Assembly: GCF_026460945.1 (NCBI RefSeq)
Contig: NZ_JAOVZV010000016.1
Location: 83,720 to 147,719, forward strand
Direction: 5' to 3'
Length of the DNA stretch: 64,000 nucleotides
Source of the DNA: Chryseobacterium luquanense
GTDB lineage: Bacteria; Bacteroidota; Bacteroidia; Flavobacteriales; Weeksellaceae
Shown: positions 53,941-63,781 of the stretch, piece by piece
How positions within the stretch are numbered: the first letter of the stretch is position 1
Layout of the letters: the number at the start of each line of letters is the position of its first letter
The notes under the pieces: model-generated
What the model was told of the DNA's origin: nothing
Database searches by the model: none
Seen by the model: the letters and a program-made list of their open reading frames with translations, nothing else
Program-made: the position numbers and the translations under genes

Positions 53941-54804
53941 TTATTTAATGACAAGTTTCTTCAAATATTCCCCATATCCACTTTTGCCATATTTTGTAGC
54001 TGTCTCAAGAAGTTTTTCTTCATTGATAAATCCGTTTCTAAAAGCGATTTCTTCAATGCATCCGATTTTAAAGCCCTGTCTTTTTTCGATGACGCTTACA
54101 AATTCTGAAGCATCATTTAAAGAGTCAAAAGTTCCGGTGTCTAGCCATGCTGTTCCTCTGTCTAATACACCAACTTCCAGTTTTCCTTTGCTTAAATAAA
54201 CATTATTCACATCGGTGATTTCCAGCTCACCTCTCGGAGAAGGCTGGATGTTTTTGGCAATTTCCACGACTTCATTATCATAAAAATATAATCCCGGAAC
54301 TGCATAATTTGATTTTGGATGTAAAGGCTTTTCTTCTATCGAAACAGCTTTAAAATCATCATTAAATTCTACAACGCCATACCTTTCAGGATCTGATACA
54401 TGATAAGCGAAAACAACACCGCCATCAGGATTGGTCTTATTCTTCAATAAAGTTCCCATTTCTGAACCGTAAAAAATATTATCTCCTAAGACCAAAGCCG
54501 CGGAATCATTTCCAATAAACTGATCTCCCAAAATAAAAGCCTGTGCTAATCCGTCCGGACTTGGCTGTACTACATATTCAATATTACAACCGATTTGTGA
54601 GCCGTCTCCTAAAAGCTTGATAAATCCTGCCTGATCATGCGGAGTGGTGATAATTAAAATATCTTTAATTCCCGCTAAAAGTAAAGTAGATAGAGGGTAA
54701 TAAATCATCGGTTTGTCGTAAACAGGCATTAATTGCTTACTTACGGCAATGGTAAGAGGGTAAAGTCTAGTTCCGGAACCTCCGGCTAATATAATTCCTT
54801 TCAT
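53941..54804 (-). CDS. rfbA: Glucose-1-phosphate thymidylyltransferase
   Basis: 287 residues, full length. The nucleotide-binding motif [10 protein letters not shown] lies at 9-18; [34 protein letters not shown] and [11 protein letters not shown] are RmlA-specific. It makes dTDP-glucose from glucose-1-phosphate and dTTP, the first step to the 3-amino sugar. It follows rfbB by 11 bases. Confidence 0.96.
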   Translation of the reverse strand: MKGIILAGGSGTRLYPLTIAVSKQLMPVYDKPMIYYPLSTLLLAGIKDILIITTPHDQAGFIKLLGDGSQIGCNIEYVVQPSPDGLAQAFILGDQFIGNDSAALVLGDNIFYGSEMGTLLKNKTNPDGGVVFAYHVSDPERYGVVEFNDDFKAVSIEEKPLHPKSNYAVPGLYFYDNEVVEIAKNIQPSPRGELEITDVNNVYLSKGKLEVGVLDRGTAWLDTGTFDSLNDASEFVSVIEKRQGFKIGCIEEIAFRNGFINEEKLLETATKYGKSGYGEYLKKLVIK

Positions 54805-54815
54805 CTTATGTGTTA

Positions 54816-55895
54816 TTAATTATATTGCTTTTCGTAGTATTTCTGATAATCTCCGCTCGTCACATTTTCCAGCCATTCTTTATTGTCTAAGAACCAATCA
54901 ATTGTTTTTCCTAATCCTTGTTCGAATGTTACAGAAGGTTTCCAGCCCAGTTCAGAATTTAATTTTGTTGCGTCGATTGCGTAACGTTTGTCGTGACCCG
55001 GTCTGTCTTTTACATAAGTAATTAATTTTTCAGAATGTCCTGTAGGATTTCCTAGCTTTTCATCCATTTGCTTAATTAATTCTTTTACCAAATCAATATT
55101 TTGCCATTCGTTGAAACCGCCAATATTGTAAGTTTCTCCTGTTTTAGCATCATTAAAGATTTGGTGGATTGCCTTTGCATGGTCAATTACAAATAACCAA
55201 TCTCTTGTATATTTTCCGTCACCATAAATTGGTAAAGGCTTTTCGTTAATAATATTTGAAATACAAAGTGGAATCAATTTTTCAGGAAAATGATTCGGAC
55301 CATAATTATTCGAACAATTAGAAACAATAAACGGCATTCCATAAGTATTCCCGTAAGCTCTTACCAAGTGGTCTGAAGCTGCTTTTGAGGCAGAATATGG
55401 AGATTGCGGATCATAAGAAGTAGTTTCAAGGAAAAATCCTGTTTCGCCCAGACTTCCGTAAACTTCATCTGTAGAGACATGATAAAAAAGATGGGTTCTT
55501 TTTTCGTTTGGAAATCTTCCGTGGGTGTGATCTTCGTTTAAAGTCCAGAATTCTTTACAAAGATTCAGAAGATTAGCCGTTCCGTTTACGTTTGTGTTGA
55601 TAAATGCCATCGGATCTGTGATGCTTCGGTCTACATGACTTTCTGCAGCCAAATGAATTACTGCATCAGGGTTATATTTTTCAAAAACCTTTCTTAGTTC
55701 TTCAGGTTTTGTGATGTCTGCTTTTTCGAAAACATAGTTAGGCTCATTTTCAATATCCTTTAAGTTTTCAAGATTTCCGGCGTACGTTAAAGCATCAAGA
55801 TTAATGATGGTAGACTTGGGATTATTTTTTACAAATTCTCTTACAACGTGTGAACCGATAAATCCCGCTCCGCCTGTAATGATGATGTTTTTCAT
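54816..55895 (-). CDS. rfbB: dTDP-glucose 4,6-dehydratase
   Basis: 359 residues. [11 protein letters not shown] at 8-18 binds [13 protein letters not shown], the TDE motif in VSTDEVYGS, and [14 protein letters not shown] (Y-x3-K) complete the active site. It makes dTDP-4-keto-6-deoxyglucose, the branch-point substrate for the FdtA/QdtA-like enzyme. No rmlC or rmlD is present, so the branch leads to an amino sugar and not to rhamnose from this window. Confidence 0.96.
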   Translation of the reverse strand: MKNIIITGGAGFIGSHVVREFVKNNPKSTIINLDALTYAGNLENLKDIENEPNYVFEKADITKPEELRKVFEKYNPDAVIHLAAESHVDRSITDPMAFINTNVNGTANLLNLCKEFWTLNEDHTHGRFPNEKRTHLFYHVSTDEVYGSLGETGFFLETTSYDPQSPYSASKAASDHLVRAYGNTYGMPFIVSNCSNNYGPNHFPEKLIPLCISNIINEKPLPIYGDGKYTRDWLFVIDHAKAIHQIFNDAKTGETYNIGGFNEWQNIDLVKELIKQMDEKLGNPTGHSEKLITYVKDRPGHDKRYAIDATKLNSELGWKPSVTFEQGLGKTIDWFLDNKEWLENVTSGDYQKYYEKQYN

Positions 55896-55900
55896 CTTAA

Positions 55901-57214
55901 TTAATTTAAAATTGTTTTACGGCCTATACTTTTATAATAGAATCCGTTTTGCTCAGCGACTTCCAAAGGATACATATTTCTTCCATCAAAAATGACCTTA
56001 TTATTCATCTTTTTAGCCATTAAGTCAAAGTTGGGGTTTTTAAATTCCGGCCATTCTGTAGCGATGAATAATGCGTCTGATCCTTCTAGTGCGTCATACA
56101 TTGTATTAGCATAAGATATTTTGTCGCCTAATAATTTTCTTACATTTTCTTCAGCGATGAGGTCGTAAGCAATAATTTTTGCGCCTTTTTGAAGAAGCAA
56201 TTCGATGTTATCTAAAGAAGATGCTTCTCTGATATCATCGGTGTTGGCTTTGAAAGCTAATCCCCACATTGCAATAGTTTTTCCTTCAAGATTTCCTCCG
56301 AAATATTTTTCAATTTCTGAAACTAAAATTACTTTTTGCGAAATATTTACTTTTTCAGTAGCTTCTAAAATCTGAAAATTAAAATCATCATTTTTTCCTG
56401 ATTTAATTAAAGCTTTTACATCTTTTGGGAAACAGCTTCCGCCATATCCGATCCCGGGAAACAAGAATCTATGACCGATTCTGTCATCGCTTCCCATTCC
56501 TAATCTTACTTTGTCTACATCGGCGCCAACTTTTTCACAATAATTGGCAATTTCATTCATAAAAGTAATTTTTACCGCTAAAAATGAGTTGGAAGCATAT
56601 TTTGTAAGTTCGGATGATTTTTCATCCATCGATATAATAGGAATTCCGGTATTGGTAAATGGCTGATAAATTTTAGCCATAATGCTTTTTGCTTTGTCTG
56701 AACTTGAGCCTACAACCACTCTTGCAGGATTCATCGAGTCTTCTACAGCAAAACCTTCTCTTAAAAATTCGGGATTTGAAACAACATCAAAATCAATCTT
56801 TGTTTTCGCTGCAATAGTTTCTCTTACTTTGTCGGCTGTTCCTACAGGAACCGTGCTTTTATTAACGATAACTTTATATTCCGTCATCATTTCGCCAATA
56901 TCATTGGCTACTTTTAATACGTAAGAAAGATCTGCAGAGCCGTCTTCTCCAGGTGGAGTAGGTAGTGCAAGGTAAATGACCTCGCTTTTATCTAAAGCTT
57001 CTTTTAAATTGGTGGTGAAAAATAATCTTTCTGCCTGAATATTTCTCAGGAACATTTCTTCAAGATTCGGCTCGTAAATAGGTACGATACCGTTTTTCAT
57101 TCCTTCTACTTTTTTTTCATCGATGTCAACACAATAAACCGAATTGCCAAGTTCTGCAAGGGTAGTTCCTGTAACCAAACCTACATAGCCTGTTCCTACT
57201 ATTGTTATATTCAA
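55901..57214 (-). CDS. ugd: UDP-glucose 6-dehydrogenase
   Basis: 437 residues. NAD site GTGYVG (7-12), catalytic Cys261 in YGGSCFPKDVKAL, and the central VNKSTVPVGTAD and FVVSNPEF-like region (VVSNPEFLREG). It oxidises UDP-glucose to UDP-glucuronate; a related UDP-hexosamine substrate cannot be excluded by motifs. The product is a likely uronate for the glycan and substrate for the AsnB-type amidation. It leads the rfb unit, with its own -7 element. Confidence 0.92.
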   Translation of the reverse strand: MNITIVGTGYVGLVTGTTLAELGNSVYCVDIDEKKVEGMKNGIVPIYEPNLEEMFLRNIQAERLFFTTNLKEALDKSEVIYLALPTPPGEDGSADLSYVLKVANDIGEMMTEYKVIVNKSTVPVGTADKVRETIAAKTKIDFDVVSNPEFLREGFAVEDSMNPARVVVGSSSDKAKSIMAKIYQPFTNTGIPIISMDEKSSELTKYASNSFLAVKITFMNEIANYCEKVGADVDKVRLGMGSDDRIGHRFLFPGIGYGGSCFPKDVKALIKSGKNDDFNFQILEATEKVNISQKVILVSEIEKYFGGNLEGKTIAMWGLAFKANTDDIREASSLDNIELLLQKGAKIIAYDLIAEENVRKLLGDKISYANTMYDALEGSDALFIATEWPEFKNPNFDLMAKKMNNKVIFDGRNMYPLEVAEQNGFYYKSIGRKTILN

Positions 57215-57240
57215 AATGTATGTTTTTATAAAATTCCTGA

Positions 57241-57248
57241 CAAAAATA
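57241..57248 (-). promoter_or_regulatory. Promoter -7 element (TATTTTTG) for ugd-rfbB-rfbA
   Basis: Exact TAnnTTTG match on the minus strand, 26 bases before the ugd ATG at 57214. Confidence 0.5.
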
Positions 57249-57384
57249 CTAAAAATTGTTTCACAGTCTTTTTTTAAATGAATAATAACTTATTAAATAT
57301 CACTAATTAAATGATATATTGCTTTAGGATTATCATATTTTTTAAATTTTGATAAATTCTTATTCAGTTGATTATGAAGTCTGT

Positions 57385-57415
57385 TTGTGTGTTTTATAAA
57401 ATTGTCATATATTTG
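57385..57415 (+). promoter_or_regulatory. Full flavobacterial promoter for rimP-nusA-infB
   Basis: TTG at 57385-57387 and TATATTTG at 57408-57415, separated by 20 bases. This matches the TTG-N17-23-TAnnTTTG consensus in both halves and is the best promoter in the window. It implies transcription from about 57422 and a leader of about 70 bases. Confidence 0.7.
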
Positions 57416-57434
57416 CATAAGATTTACGGAAAAA

Positions 57435-57476
57435 ATGAGAAGGCTTCGAAGAGAAAGCCTTTTTTCGTACTGGTAA
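57435..57476 (+). CDS. Possible leader peptide of the rimP operon (13 codons)
   Basis: ATG at 57435 opens a 13-residue frame, MRRLRRESLFSYW, ending TAA at 57474-57476, 15 bases before rimP. It is rich in Arg (4 of 13) and fully covers the terminator-like hairpin. Ribosome movement over it could control that hairpin. There is no direct evidence of translation; it could be chance. Confidence 0.25.
   Translation: MRRLRRESLFSYW
57440..57465 (+). terminator. Attenuator-like hairpin in the rimP leader
   Basis: Stem AAGGCTT (57440-57446) with AAGCCTT (57455-57461), an 8-base loop and a T-run through 57465. It lies between the promoter and rimP, so as a terminator it would work inside the leader. 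No gene ends here on the plus strand, which makes attenuation the simplest reading. Confidence 0.6.
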
Positions 57477-57491
57477 ATCAGCATTAATAAT

Positions 57492-57959
57492 ATGGAGTTT
57501 AGAAAAAATATTGAAACATTATTGAATGATTTTCTTCAGACGAGAGAAGATTTATTCTTAATTGATTTGAAGTTTTCTGCCGGCGACGATATTACCGTAA
57601 TCTTGGATGGTGACAATGGTGTTACTGTGCAAGATTGTTTGGATGCAAGCCGAGCAATAGAGTTTAATATGGATCGTGAAGAGCACGATTTCAGCCTTCA
57701 GGTAATGTCTGCAGGATTAAGCGAGCCGCTTGCCATTCCCAGACAGTTTGATAAAAATATCGGAAGAGAAATTGAGGTTTTGTTGAGCGATTCTTCAAAA
57801 ATCGAAGGAGAACTTGCAAAAGTAGACGAAGAAAAAATTACTCTTGTACTGCGTTACCGCAAACCGAAAGAAGTAGGTAAAGGTAAAGTAGATGTAGAGG
57901 AGGAAAAAGAAATTCCTTACTCTGAGATAAAGAAAGCATTGGTAGTACTTAAATTTTAA
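57492..57959 (+). CDS. rimP: Ribosome maturation factor RimP
   Basis: 155 residues, the normal length. The N-terminal KH-like half (FLIDLKFSAGDDITVILDGD, VTVQDCLDASRAIEF) and SLQVMSAGLSEPL, followed by the SH3-like half (REIEVLLSDSSKIEGELAKV), are typical. It helps 30S subunit assembly. It is first in the conserved rimP-nusA-infB order; nusA follows after 15 bases. Confidence 0.95.
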   Translation: MEFRKNIETLLNDFLQTREDLFLIDLKFSAGDDITVILDGDNGVTVQDCLDASRAIEFNMDREEHDFSLQVMSAGLSEPLAIPRQFDKNIGREIEVLLSDSSKIEGELAKVDEEKITLVLRYRKPKEVGKGKVDVEEEKEIPYSEIKKALVVLKF

Positions 57960-57974
57960 AAGAAAAAAAGATAC

Positions 57975-59210
57975 ATGGATAATATAGCGTTGATTGAATC
58001 ATTTGGTGATTTTAAAGACGAAAAAGGGATCAGTAAAATTGATCTGATGGCGATCATTGAAGATTCTCTTAAAACTTTGTTGAGAAAAAGATTTGATTCT
58101 GATGATCACTTTGATGTAATTGTAAATCCTGATAAAGGAGATTTTCAGATATTTTTAAATAAAACCATCGTTGAAGACGAAATGTCTGAAGATGATGATT
58201 TAGAGATTGAAATTACGGAAGCAAAAAAAATCGATCCGACTTTTGAAGTGGGTGAAGATTTTACAATGGAAATTCCGGTTGCTCAGTTAGGAAGAAGAAA
58301 TATTTTGACGCTGAAACAGATTTTAGCAACAAAATTGCAGGAGCATAACAACGCAATGTTGTATGAGCAATTCAGAGACAGAATCGGAGAGATCGTAATT
58401 GGTGAAATTCACCACATCCGTCACAAACATGTAATCTTGTTAGACGATGAAGGAAACGAATTTATCTTGCCTAAAGAAAATCAAATTCCTTCAGATTTCT
58501 TCAAAAAAGGAGAAAACATCAGAGCAATTGTTGAAACAGTGGATTTTAAAGGTTCAAAACCACAAATTATCATTTCAAGAACAGCTCCGAAATTCTTAGA
58601 GAAACTATTGGAATTAGAGATTCCGGAAATTCAGGACGGAACTATTATGCTTAAAAAAGCAGTGAGAATTCCTGGTGAAAAAGCGAAAATAGCTGTTGAT
58701 GCTTACGACGATAGAATCGATCCTGTAGGAGCTTGTGTTGGGGTGAAAGGTTCTAGAATTCACGGTGTCGTAAGAGAATTAAGAAACGAAAACATAGATG
58801 TAATCCAGTGGTCTAAAAACCCTGAGATTATGGTGAAGAGAGCTTTAGGAAATGTTACCATCAATAAAATTGAAATCAACGAAGATACAAACTATGCATT
58901 AGTTTACACTCCGGTTGAAGAGATTTCTAAAGTTATCGGTAAGCAAGGGCAAAACATCAGACTGGCTTCTTGGTTGTCTGGATACGAAATAGACGTTTTC
59001 AGAGAAGCTAGCGAAGATGATGATGTAGATTTGAGAGAATTTAATGATGATATTGAACAGTGGATTTTAGATGAGTTTAAGAAAGTAGGTCTTACAACTG
59101 CAAAATCTGTGTTGGATAAGGATACGGCAAGTCTTTTAAACATGGTAGATTTGGAAGAAGAAACCATTGATGACGTGAAACGTATTTTGAAAGAGGAATT
59201 TGAAGATTAA
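57975..59210 (+). CDS. nusA: Transcription termination/antitermination protein NusA
   Basis: 411 residues. The N-terminal RNA-polymerase-binding domain (MDNIALIESFGDFKDEKG...) is followed by an S1 domain (about 130-195, GEIVIGEIHHIRHKHVILLD) and KH1/KH2 (about 230-340, DPVGACVGVKGSRIHGVV, ISKVIGKQGQNIRLASWLSG). The short acidic end is usual in Bacteroidota, which lack the E. coli repeats. It modulates pausing and termination; it could act on the hairpin in its own leader, as NusA does in other operons. Confidence 0.96.
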   Translation: MDNIALIESFGDFKDEKGISKIDLMAIIEDSLKTLLRKRFDSDDHFDVIVNPDKGDFQIFLNKTIVEDEMSEDDDLEIEITEAKKIDPTFEVGEDFTMEIPVAQLGRRNILTLKQILATKLQEHNNAMLYEQFRDRIGEIVIGEIHHIRHKHVILLDDEGNEFILPKENQIPSDFFKKGENIRAIVETVDFKGSKPQIIISRTAPKFLEKLLELEIPEIQDGTIMLKKAVRIPGEKAKIAVDAYDDRIDPVGACVGVKGSRIHGVVRELRNENIDVIQWSKNPEIMVKRALGNVTINKIEINEDTNYALVYTPVEEISKVIGKQGQNIRLASWLSGYEIDVFREASEDDDVDLREFNDDIEQWILDEFKKVGLTTAKSVLDKDTASLLNMVDLEEETIDDVKRILKEEFED

Positions 59211-59289
59211 TATTTAGAAATAAATTTTAATAACAGTAAAAAAGAATACTTTAATTTTAAGAATTAAAAAAAAACAGTAAATAATATAG

Positions 59290-62200
59290 ATGCCAAAAAT
59301 AAGATTAAATAAAGCGGTTAAGGAATTTAACATATCAATGTCTAGGCTGGTAGAGTTTTTACAGTCTAAAGATATTGTGGTTGAAAACAATCCTAACGCT
59401 CAATTAGAAGAAGCGGCATATTCTGCATTGGAAGCTGAGTTTGCCAAAGATGGCGAGCAACGTAAAGCTTCCCATGAGGTGGTTATTTCTAAAGTTCCGG
59501 AAGAAAAACTGGAAATGGAAGAGAAAAAAGCACCTGAAGTAATAAGAGCTAAAGCTAATACAAAACCAGAAACCAGAATTTTAGGCAAAATTGATCTTGA
59601 GCCTAAAAAAGCTGAACCTGTTGCAGAAGAACCAATTCCTGCTCCAGCTGCGCCTGTAGAAGAAAAGAAAGAAGAGAAAGTAGAAGTGAAGGAGGTGAAA
59701 GAAGAGGTAAAAGCTACTAAAGAAGAAGCAGCACCGGTTTCTGAAGTTAAAGCTACTCCTGAAAAGCAGGAATTTAAAGTTTTAGATAAAATAGATTTGT
59801 CTCAGATTGAAGGGAATAGAAACAGACCTGCAAGAAAAGACAAGCCTAAAACAGAAGAGGTAAAAGCAGAAGTTGCTAAACCTGCTGAGCCAGTAAAAGA
59901 AACACCAAAGCCGGTTGAAAAGCCTGTAGAAAAAGTGGAAGAGAAAAAACCTGAATCTACACCTGAAGAACCTCAGGAGCCTCAGAAAATAGAAACTGTT
60001 TACCAGAAACTTGACGGGCCTAAGATCGTTGGTGAAAAAATTGACTTAACGCAGTTTGCGCCAAAGCCAAATGCAGCCAAGAAGAAAAGAAAAAGAATTG
60101 AAAAGCCAGGTGGTCCTAACCAGAATAATGGGAACAACCAACAAGGCGGAAATAATCAAGGCGGACAAAACCGTCCTCAAGGTCAAAACGGTCCAGGTGG
60201 AAACCGTCCTCCGGGACAAGGTGGTCCTCAAGGGAACAGACCTCCGGGACAAGGTGGTCAAAACCGTCCAGGTGGTCCTCAAGGAAACCGTCCTCCAGGA
60301 CAGGGTGGTCAAAACCGCCCAGGTGGTCCGGGGCAAGGTGGGAACCGTTTTGGGAATAACAACAGACCGGGTCAAAGAACCATGCCTGTTGAATTAACAG
60401 ACGAGCAAGTTAAAAACCAGATCAAGGAAACTCTTGAGAAATTAACCAATAAAGGAGGTAAGTCTAAATCTTCTAAACACAGAAAAGATAAAAGAAGTTA
60501 CCGTAGAGAACAGGATAATCTTCAGCAAGAAGCCGATGCTAGAGATACTTCATTAAAAGTTACAGAATTTATCACTGTCGGAGAGCTGGCAAGTTTGATG
60601 GATGTAAGTGCAACTGAAGTAATTTCTGCTTGTTTCTCTCTAGGTGTAATGGTTACCATGAACCAAAGATTAGAAGCTGATACCTTATTATTGGTGGCTG
60701 ACGAATTTGGTTATAAAATTGAATTCTCGGATGCTGATCTTGAAGATACAGATTCAGAAGACGAAATCGATACAGAAGAAAGCTTATTGCCAAGAGCACC
60801 GATCGTTACCGTAATGGGACACGTTGACCACGGTAAAACTTCATTATTGGATTACATCAGAAAAACCAACGTTATTGCAGGTGAATCTGGTGGAATTACT
60901 CAGCACATCGGAGCTTACAACGTGAAACTGGAAAATGGTCAGAGAATTACATTCTTAGATACACCGGGTCACGAAGCCTTTACAGCGATGAGAGCGAGAG
61001 GAGCACAGGTTACCGATATTGCTATTATCGTAATTGCTGCCGATGATGATGTAATGCCTCAAACGAAAGAAGCTATTTCTCACGCACAGGCTGCAGGTGT
61101 ACCGATGATTATTGCAATCAACAAGGTAGATAAGCCGAATGCAAATCCTGATAACATCCGTCAACAACTTTCCGGAATGAATATTTTGGTAGAAGAATGG
61201 GGAGGAAATGTACAGGCACAGGAAATTTCAGCTAAAATGGGTAATAATATGGATCTTTTATTAGAAAAAGTATTGTTACAGGCAGAAATGCTAGAATTAA
61301 AAGCTAATCCTGAACGTGCTGCAAACGGAGTTGTAATTGAAGCATCTTTAGATAAAGGAAGAGGTTATGTAGCAACAATGTTGGTACAAACCGGTACTTT
61401 AAAAGTAGGAGATTATGTAGTAGCTGGTAAAAATCACGGTAAAGTAAAAGCTTTGCTTGATGAGAGAGGTAAAAACCTTGAAGAAGCTGGTCCATCAATT
61501 CCTGCAACGATCTTAGGTTTAGACGGAGCACCTACTGCAGGTGATAAATTCCGAGTTTATGCTGACGAAAGTGAAGGTAAAGCGATTGCAAACAAGAGAG
61601 AGCAGTTACAAAGAGAGCTATCAATCAGAACTAAGAAACATACGACGCTTGAAGAATTGGGTAGACGTATTGCTTTAGGTGAATTCAAGGAATTGAATAT
61701 TATTCTTAAAGGTGACGTGGATGGTTCTGTGGAAGCACTTTCTGATCAGTTACAAAGATTGTCAACAGAAGAGATCAGTGTAAAAATTCTTCACTCAGGT
61801 GTTGGACAGATCACTGAATCTGATATCAACTTAGCGGCAGCATCTGATGCTATTATCATCGGATTCAACGTAAGAGCCGGAGCAAATGCTAAAGAACTTG
61901 CAGACCGTGAAGAAATCGAAATCAGAACATATTCTATTATCTACAAAGCGATTGACGAAGTAAAAGAAGCGATGGAGGGAATGCTTTCTCCGGAAATTCA
62001 GGAGCAGGTAATCGGTAACGTAGAAATCAGAGAAGTATTCAAAATTTCTAAAGTGGGAACTATTGCAGGTTGTATGGTTCTTACCGGAAAAGTAACAAGA
62101 CAGTCGAAAGTAAGATTACTAAGAGACGGTATTGTGAAATTCGACGGTGAACTTGAAAGTTTGAAACGTTTCAAAGACGACGTAAGAGAGGTTACAAAAG

Positions 62201-62301
62201 GCTACGAATGTGGTCTGAACCTTAAAGGTTACAACGACATCGAGCAGTATGACATCCTTGAAGTATACGAAGAAGTTGCTGTGAAGAAAAAATTGAAATA
62301 A
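59290..62301 (+). CDS. infB: Translation initiation factor IF-2
   Basis: 1003 residues. An N-terminal IF2-N domain (1-50) is followed by a long Lys/Glu/Pro-rich region and a Gly/Gln/Pro/Asn-rich tract (about 275-370). A second IF2-N-like domain lies near 425-480. The GTPase has G1 GHVDHGKT (about 509-516), G3 DTPGHEA (about 557-563) and G4 NKVD (about 611-614); domains II-IV and the fMet-tRNA-binding C-terminus follow. It places initiator tRNA on the 30S subunit. Confidence 0.97.
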   Translation: MPKIRLNKAVKEFNISMSRLVEFLQSKDIVVENNPNAQLEEAAYSALEAEFAKDGEQRKASHEVVISKVPEEKLEMEEKKAPEVIRAKANTKPETRILGKIDLEPKKAEPVAEEPIPAPAAPVEEKKEEKVEVKEVKEEVKATKEEAAPVSEVKATPEKQEFKVLDKIDLSQIEGNRNRPARKDKPKTEEVKAEVAKPAEPVKETPKPVEKPVEKVEEKKPESTPEEPQEPQKIETVYQKLDGPKIVGEKIDLTQFAPKPNAAKKKRKRIEKPGGPNQNNGNNQQGGNNQGGQNRPQGQNGPGGNRPPGQGGPQGNRPPGQGGQNRPGGPQGNRPPGQGGQNRPGGPGQGGNRFGNNNRPGQRTMPVELTDEQVKNQIKETLEKLTNKGGKSKSSKHRKDKRSYRREQDNLQQEADARDTSLKVTEFITVGELASLMDVSATEVISACFSLGVMVTMNQRLEADTLLLVADEFGYKIEFSDADLEDTDSEDEIDTEESLLPRAPIVTVMGHVDHGKTSLLDYIRKTNVIAGESGGITQHIGAYNVKLENGQRITFLDTPGHEAFTAMRARGAQVTDIAIIVIAADDDVMPQTKEAISHAQAAGVPMIIAINKVDKPNANPDNIRQQLSGMNILVEEWGGNVQAQEISAKMGNNMDLLLEKVLLQAEMLELKANPERAANGVVIEASLDKGRGYVATMLVQTGTLKVGDYVVAGKNHGKVKALLDERGKNLEEAGPSIPATILGLDGAPTAGDKFRVYADESEGKAIANKREQLQRELSIRTKKHTTLEELGRRIALGEFKELNIILKGDVDGSVEALSDQLQRLSTEEISVKILHSGVGQITESDINLAAASDAIIIGFNVRAGANAKELADREEIEIRTYSIIYKAIDEVKEAMEGMLSPEIQEQVIGNVEIREVFKISKVGTIAGCMVLTGKVTRQSKVRLLRDGIVKFDGELESLKRFKDDVREVTKGYECGLNLKGYNDIEQYDILEVYEEVAVKKKLK
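60118..60375 (+). repeat. Low-complexity Gly/Gln/Pro/Asn repeat tract inside infB
   Basis: Near-repeats of units encoding GNRPPGQGG and QNRPGGPQ recur several times in frame. The DNA-level repetition also opens long antisense and off-frame readings, which are artefacts. Copy number is likely to vary between strains by slippage. Confidence 0.8.
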
Positions 62302-62320
62302 TATTCAATTATATATATTA

Positions 62321-62354
62321 AAACTGCCCGCATCATCCGATGCGGGCAGTTTTT
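62321..62354. terminator. Strong bidirectional terminator between infB and the next gene
   Basis: A perfect 14-bp, GC-rich stem (62321-62334 with 62339-62352), loop atcc, T-run to 62354. T-rich sequence on the other strand as well, fitting convergent genes that end at 62301 and 62373. Confidence 0.95.
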
Positions 62355-62372
62355 GTTTATGTTTAATTTGTT

Positions 62373-63113
62373 TTATACCGGAAGATTTTCAGGAGTTTCT
62401 GGTAACGTATTGTCTGTTCTGTTGATCAATAATTTATTGTACTGATCTGTAAGTGCATTCAACTGATTGATCAACGTAGCATAAGGCGAAGGTGGTGTTT
62501 CTACCAAAAGATGAAGTGCATCTATTCTGTCTCTCAAGGCATAATAAGTTGCATTTGTTTCTTCTCTTTTCAGTTTAATGGTTTCCGGGCTTGCATCGCC
62601 ATATTCCTGAGTTCTTGAAAGGTATTTTGTATTAAACTCTTCATTGGCAGTTTTCAACTCATAAACCCATTCTGTGAGGTTAAATGTTGAAATAGCTGCA
62701 ATGAGTTCAGGTTTGTTTTCCCAGTCGCGGATGAGATTGTTGATGGTAGCAGTTTCTGCCTGATAATTGAGGCGGGCGATACTGCTTCCGTACAGATTCA
62801 TATTATCCAAAAGAAGCTGTGCATTTTGTCGCTTTGCGGGTTCGAAATGATAGGTCTGAGAAAGCAGAAAATAATTAATGCCGGTAACGGCTGCATCTCT
62901 TCTTTCATCAATGAGAAGAAGCTCCTGAGTTTTTTCGCTTGCTAAAGCTTTCTTGTAAAGTGCTTCCAGCTCTGATATTTTGCTTGTAAAGGCGGTAAGC
63001 TTCACATCAATCCCTAGCTGTGTAGGGTTATTCAGGTTAATAATTCCTAAATAGTCTTTTACGTACTGCAGATATTCTGCATTTCGAAGTAATTTTAGTT
63101 CAATTGCGTTCAT
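62373..63113 (-). CDS. Bacteroidota hypothetical protein, DUF6261-like
   Basis: 246 residues, all-helical by composition, no signal peptide or membrane segment. It starts MNAIELKLLRNAEYLQYVKD and has coiled regions such as SKISELEALYKKAL. This layout (L-RNAEYLQ start, ~240 residues, helical bundle) recalls DUF6261 proteins common in Bacteroidota; I am only moderately sure. It ends in a Pro/Glu-rich tail. Function unknown. Confidence 0.7.
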   Translation of the reverse strand: MNAIELKLLRNAEYLQYVKDYLGIINLNNPTQLGIDVKLTAFTSKISELEALYKKALASEKTQELLLIDERRDAAVTGINYFLLSQTYHFEPAKRQNAQLLLDNMNLYGSSIARLNYQAETATINNLIRDWENKPELIAAISTFNLTEWVYELKTANEEFNTKYLSRTQEYGDASPETIKLKREETNATYYALRDRIDALHLLVETPPSPYATLINQLNALTDQYNKLLINRTDNTLPETPENLPV

Positions 63114-63181
63114 ATTTTTTTTAAAATTTGTTTTTTAGTTAACAGAAATATCTGCTGCATATTGCAGTACGAATTCCCTGC

Positions 63182-63263
63182 TTCCGGAAAGTCTCCTGCA
63201 GGATGCTTGGAACTTTCCCGGTTACCGGAAAACGTGCTGCAGAGTGCAGGAAGCTTTCCGGAA
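63182..63263. repeat. Imperfect inverted repeat with nested palindromes
   Basis: The left arm 63182-63200 and right arm 63245-63263 are complementary at 17 of 19 positions, with a 44-base spacer. The right arm contains the perfect palindrome CTTTCCGGAAAG (63254-63265), the left TTCCGGAA, and the spacer a third related palindrome (CTTTCCCGGTTACCGGAAAA). It is clearly richer in G+C than the surrounding DNA. It may be a REP-like repeat, a small non-autonomous element or a structured RNA between the regulator and hypothetical genes. Confidence 0.6.
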
Positions 63264-63273
63264 AGGAGAAAAG

Positions 63274-63627
63274 TTATTTACTTTCCTGAGACTGGTTTTT
63301 CCAGTATTCTACCTGCTCTTTCAGTTCTTTTATGCGCTCTTCATATTGCTCGATTAGCTTTTCAGGAAGTTGATTTTGATATATAAACCCATTGTTTCCA
63401 CCGTGAGTATTATCATAGTTAAATGACAATCCATCTCCACTTAAAAAATCAAGAACGCTAACGTCTAACACTTTTGCCATTTCTTCTACCTGAGAAAAGC
63501 CGGGCTTGCTTTTATCGTTCTCAAAATTAGAATAGGTCTTTTGCGAAACATTCAGCATCTCGGCAAGATATTCCTGCGTAAAGTTTTTGTTGATTCTCGC
63601 TTTTTTCAGCTTCTCTCCCAGTGTCAT
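63274..63627 (-). CDS. XRE-family helix-turn-helix regulator
   Basis: 117 residues. The N-terminal HTH (about 5-60) reads LKKARINKNFTQEYLAEMLN and VSQKTYSNFENDKSKPG, with clear Cro/CI-type helix 2 and 3. The C-terminal ~45 residues form a Glu/Lys-rich coiled coil (LIEQYEERIKELKEQVEYW), probably for dimerisation. Its own -7 element lies at 63645-63652. Targets unknown; the divergent lipoprotein gene at 63782 is a natural candidate. Confidence 0.9.
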   Translation of the reverse strand: MTLGEKLKKARINKNFTQEYLAEMLNVSQKTYSNFENDKSKPGFSQVEEMAKVLDVSVLDFLSGDGLSFNYDNTHGGNNGFIYQNQLPEKLIEQYEERIKELKEQVEYWKNQSQESK

Positions 63628-63644
63628 AATCGAAGTATTTTTTT

Positions 63645-63652
63645 CAAAAGTA
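63645..63652 (-). promoter_or_regulatory. Promoter -7 element (TACTTTTG) for the XRE regulator
   Basis: Exact TAnnTTTG match on the minus strand, 17 bases before the ATG at 63627. Confidence 0.5.
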
Positions 63653-63722
63653 CATAAATTTTCTTTTAGAAAAATAATACGGAAACCAGTAATTTTCTTC
63701 TCATTATTTTTAGAATATTTGT

Positions 63723-63734
63723 CACATATTTGTG
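63723..63734. promoter_or_regulatory. Possible operator in the regulator-lipoprotein intergenic region
   Basis: CACATATTTGTG is an inverted repeat (CACA/TGTG around TATT). It overlaps CATATTTG (63725-63732), one base from the -7 consensus, upstream of the lipoprotein start. A protein bound here would block that promoter. The match is short and could be chance. Confidence 0.25.
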
Positions 63735-63781
63735 GAGTTAAGAAAAATTGATATATTTAACCCTTTAAAAAACAAATGACA

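Noticed and set aside
53941..55895. A dTDP-rhamnose pathway
   Set aside because: rfbA and rfbB are present, but no rmlC or rmlD is found; the ketoisomerase and DegT genes point to a 3-amino sugar instead.
24009..57214. Integration of the polysaccharide locus by a mobile element
   Set aside because: The locus looks variable and AT-rich, but no transposase, integrase, tRNA target or flanking direct repeat was seen.
57293..57484. Minus-strand reading frame in the ugd-rimP gap
   Set aside because: It covers the rimP promoter and leader hairpin, has no motif and its composition is AT-driven.
60046..60397. Antisense and off-frame readings over the IF-2 repeat
   Set aside because: They follow from the low-complexity Gly/Pro/Gln codons and have repetitive Thr/Arg/Leu or Val/Lys composition without motifs.
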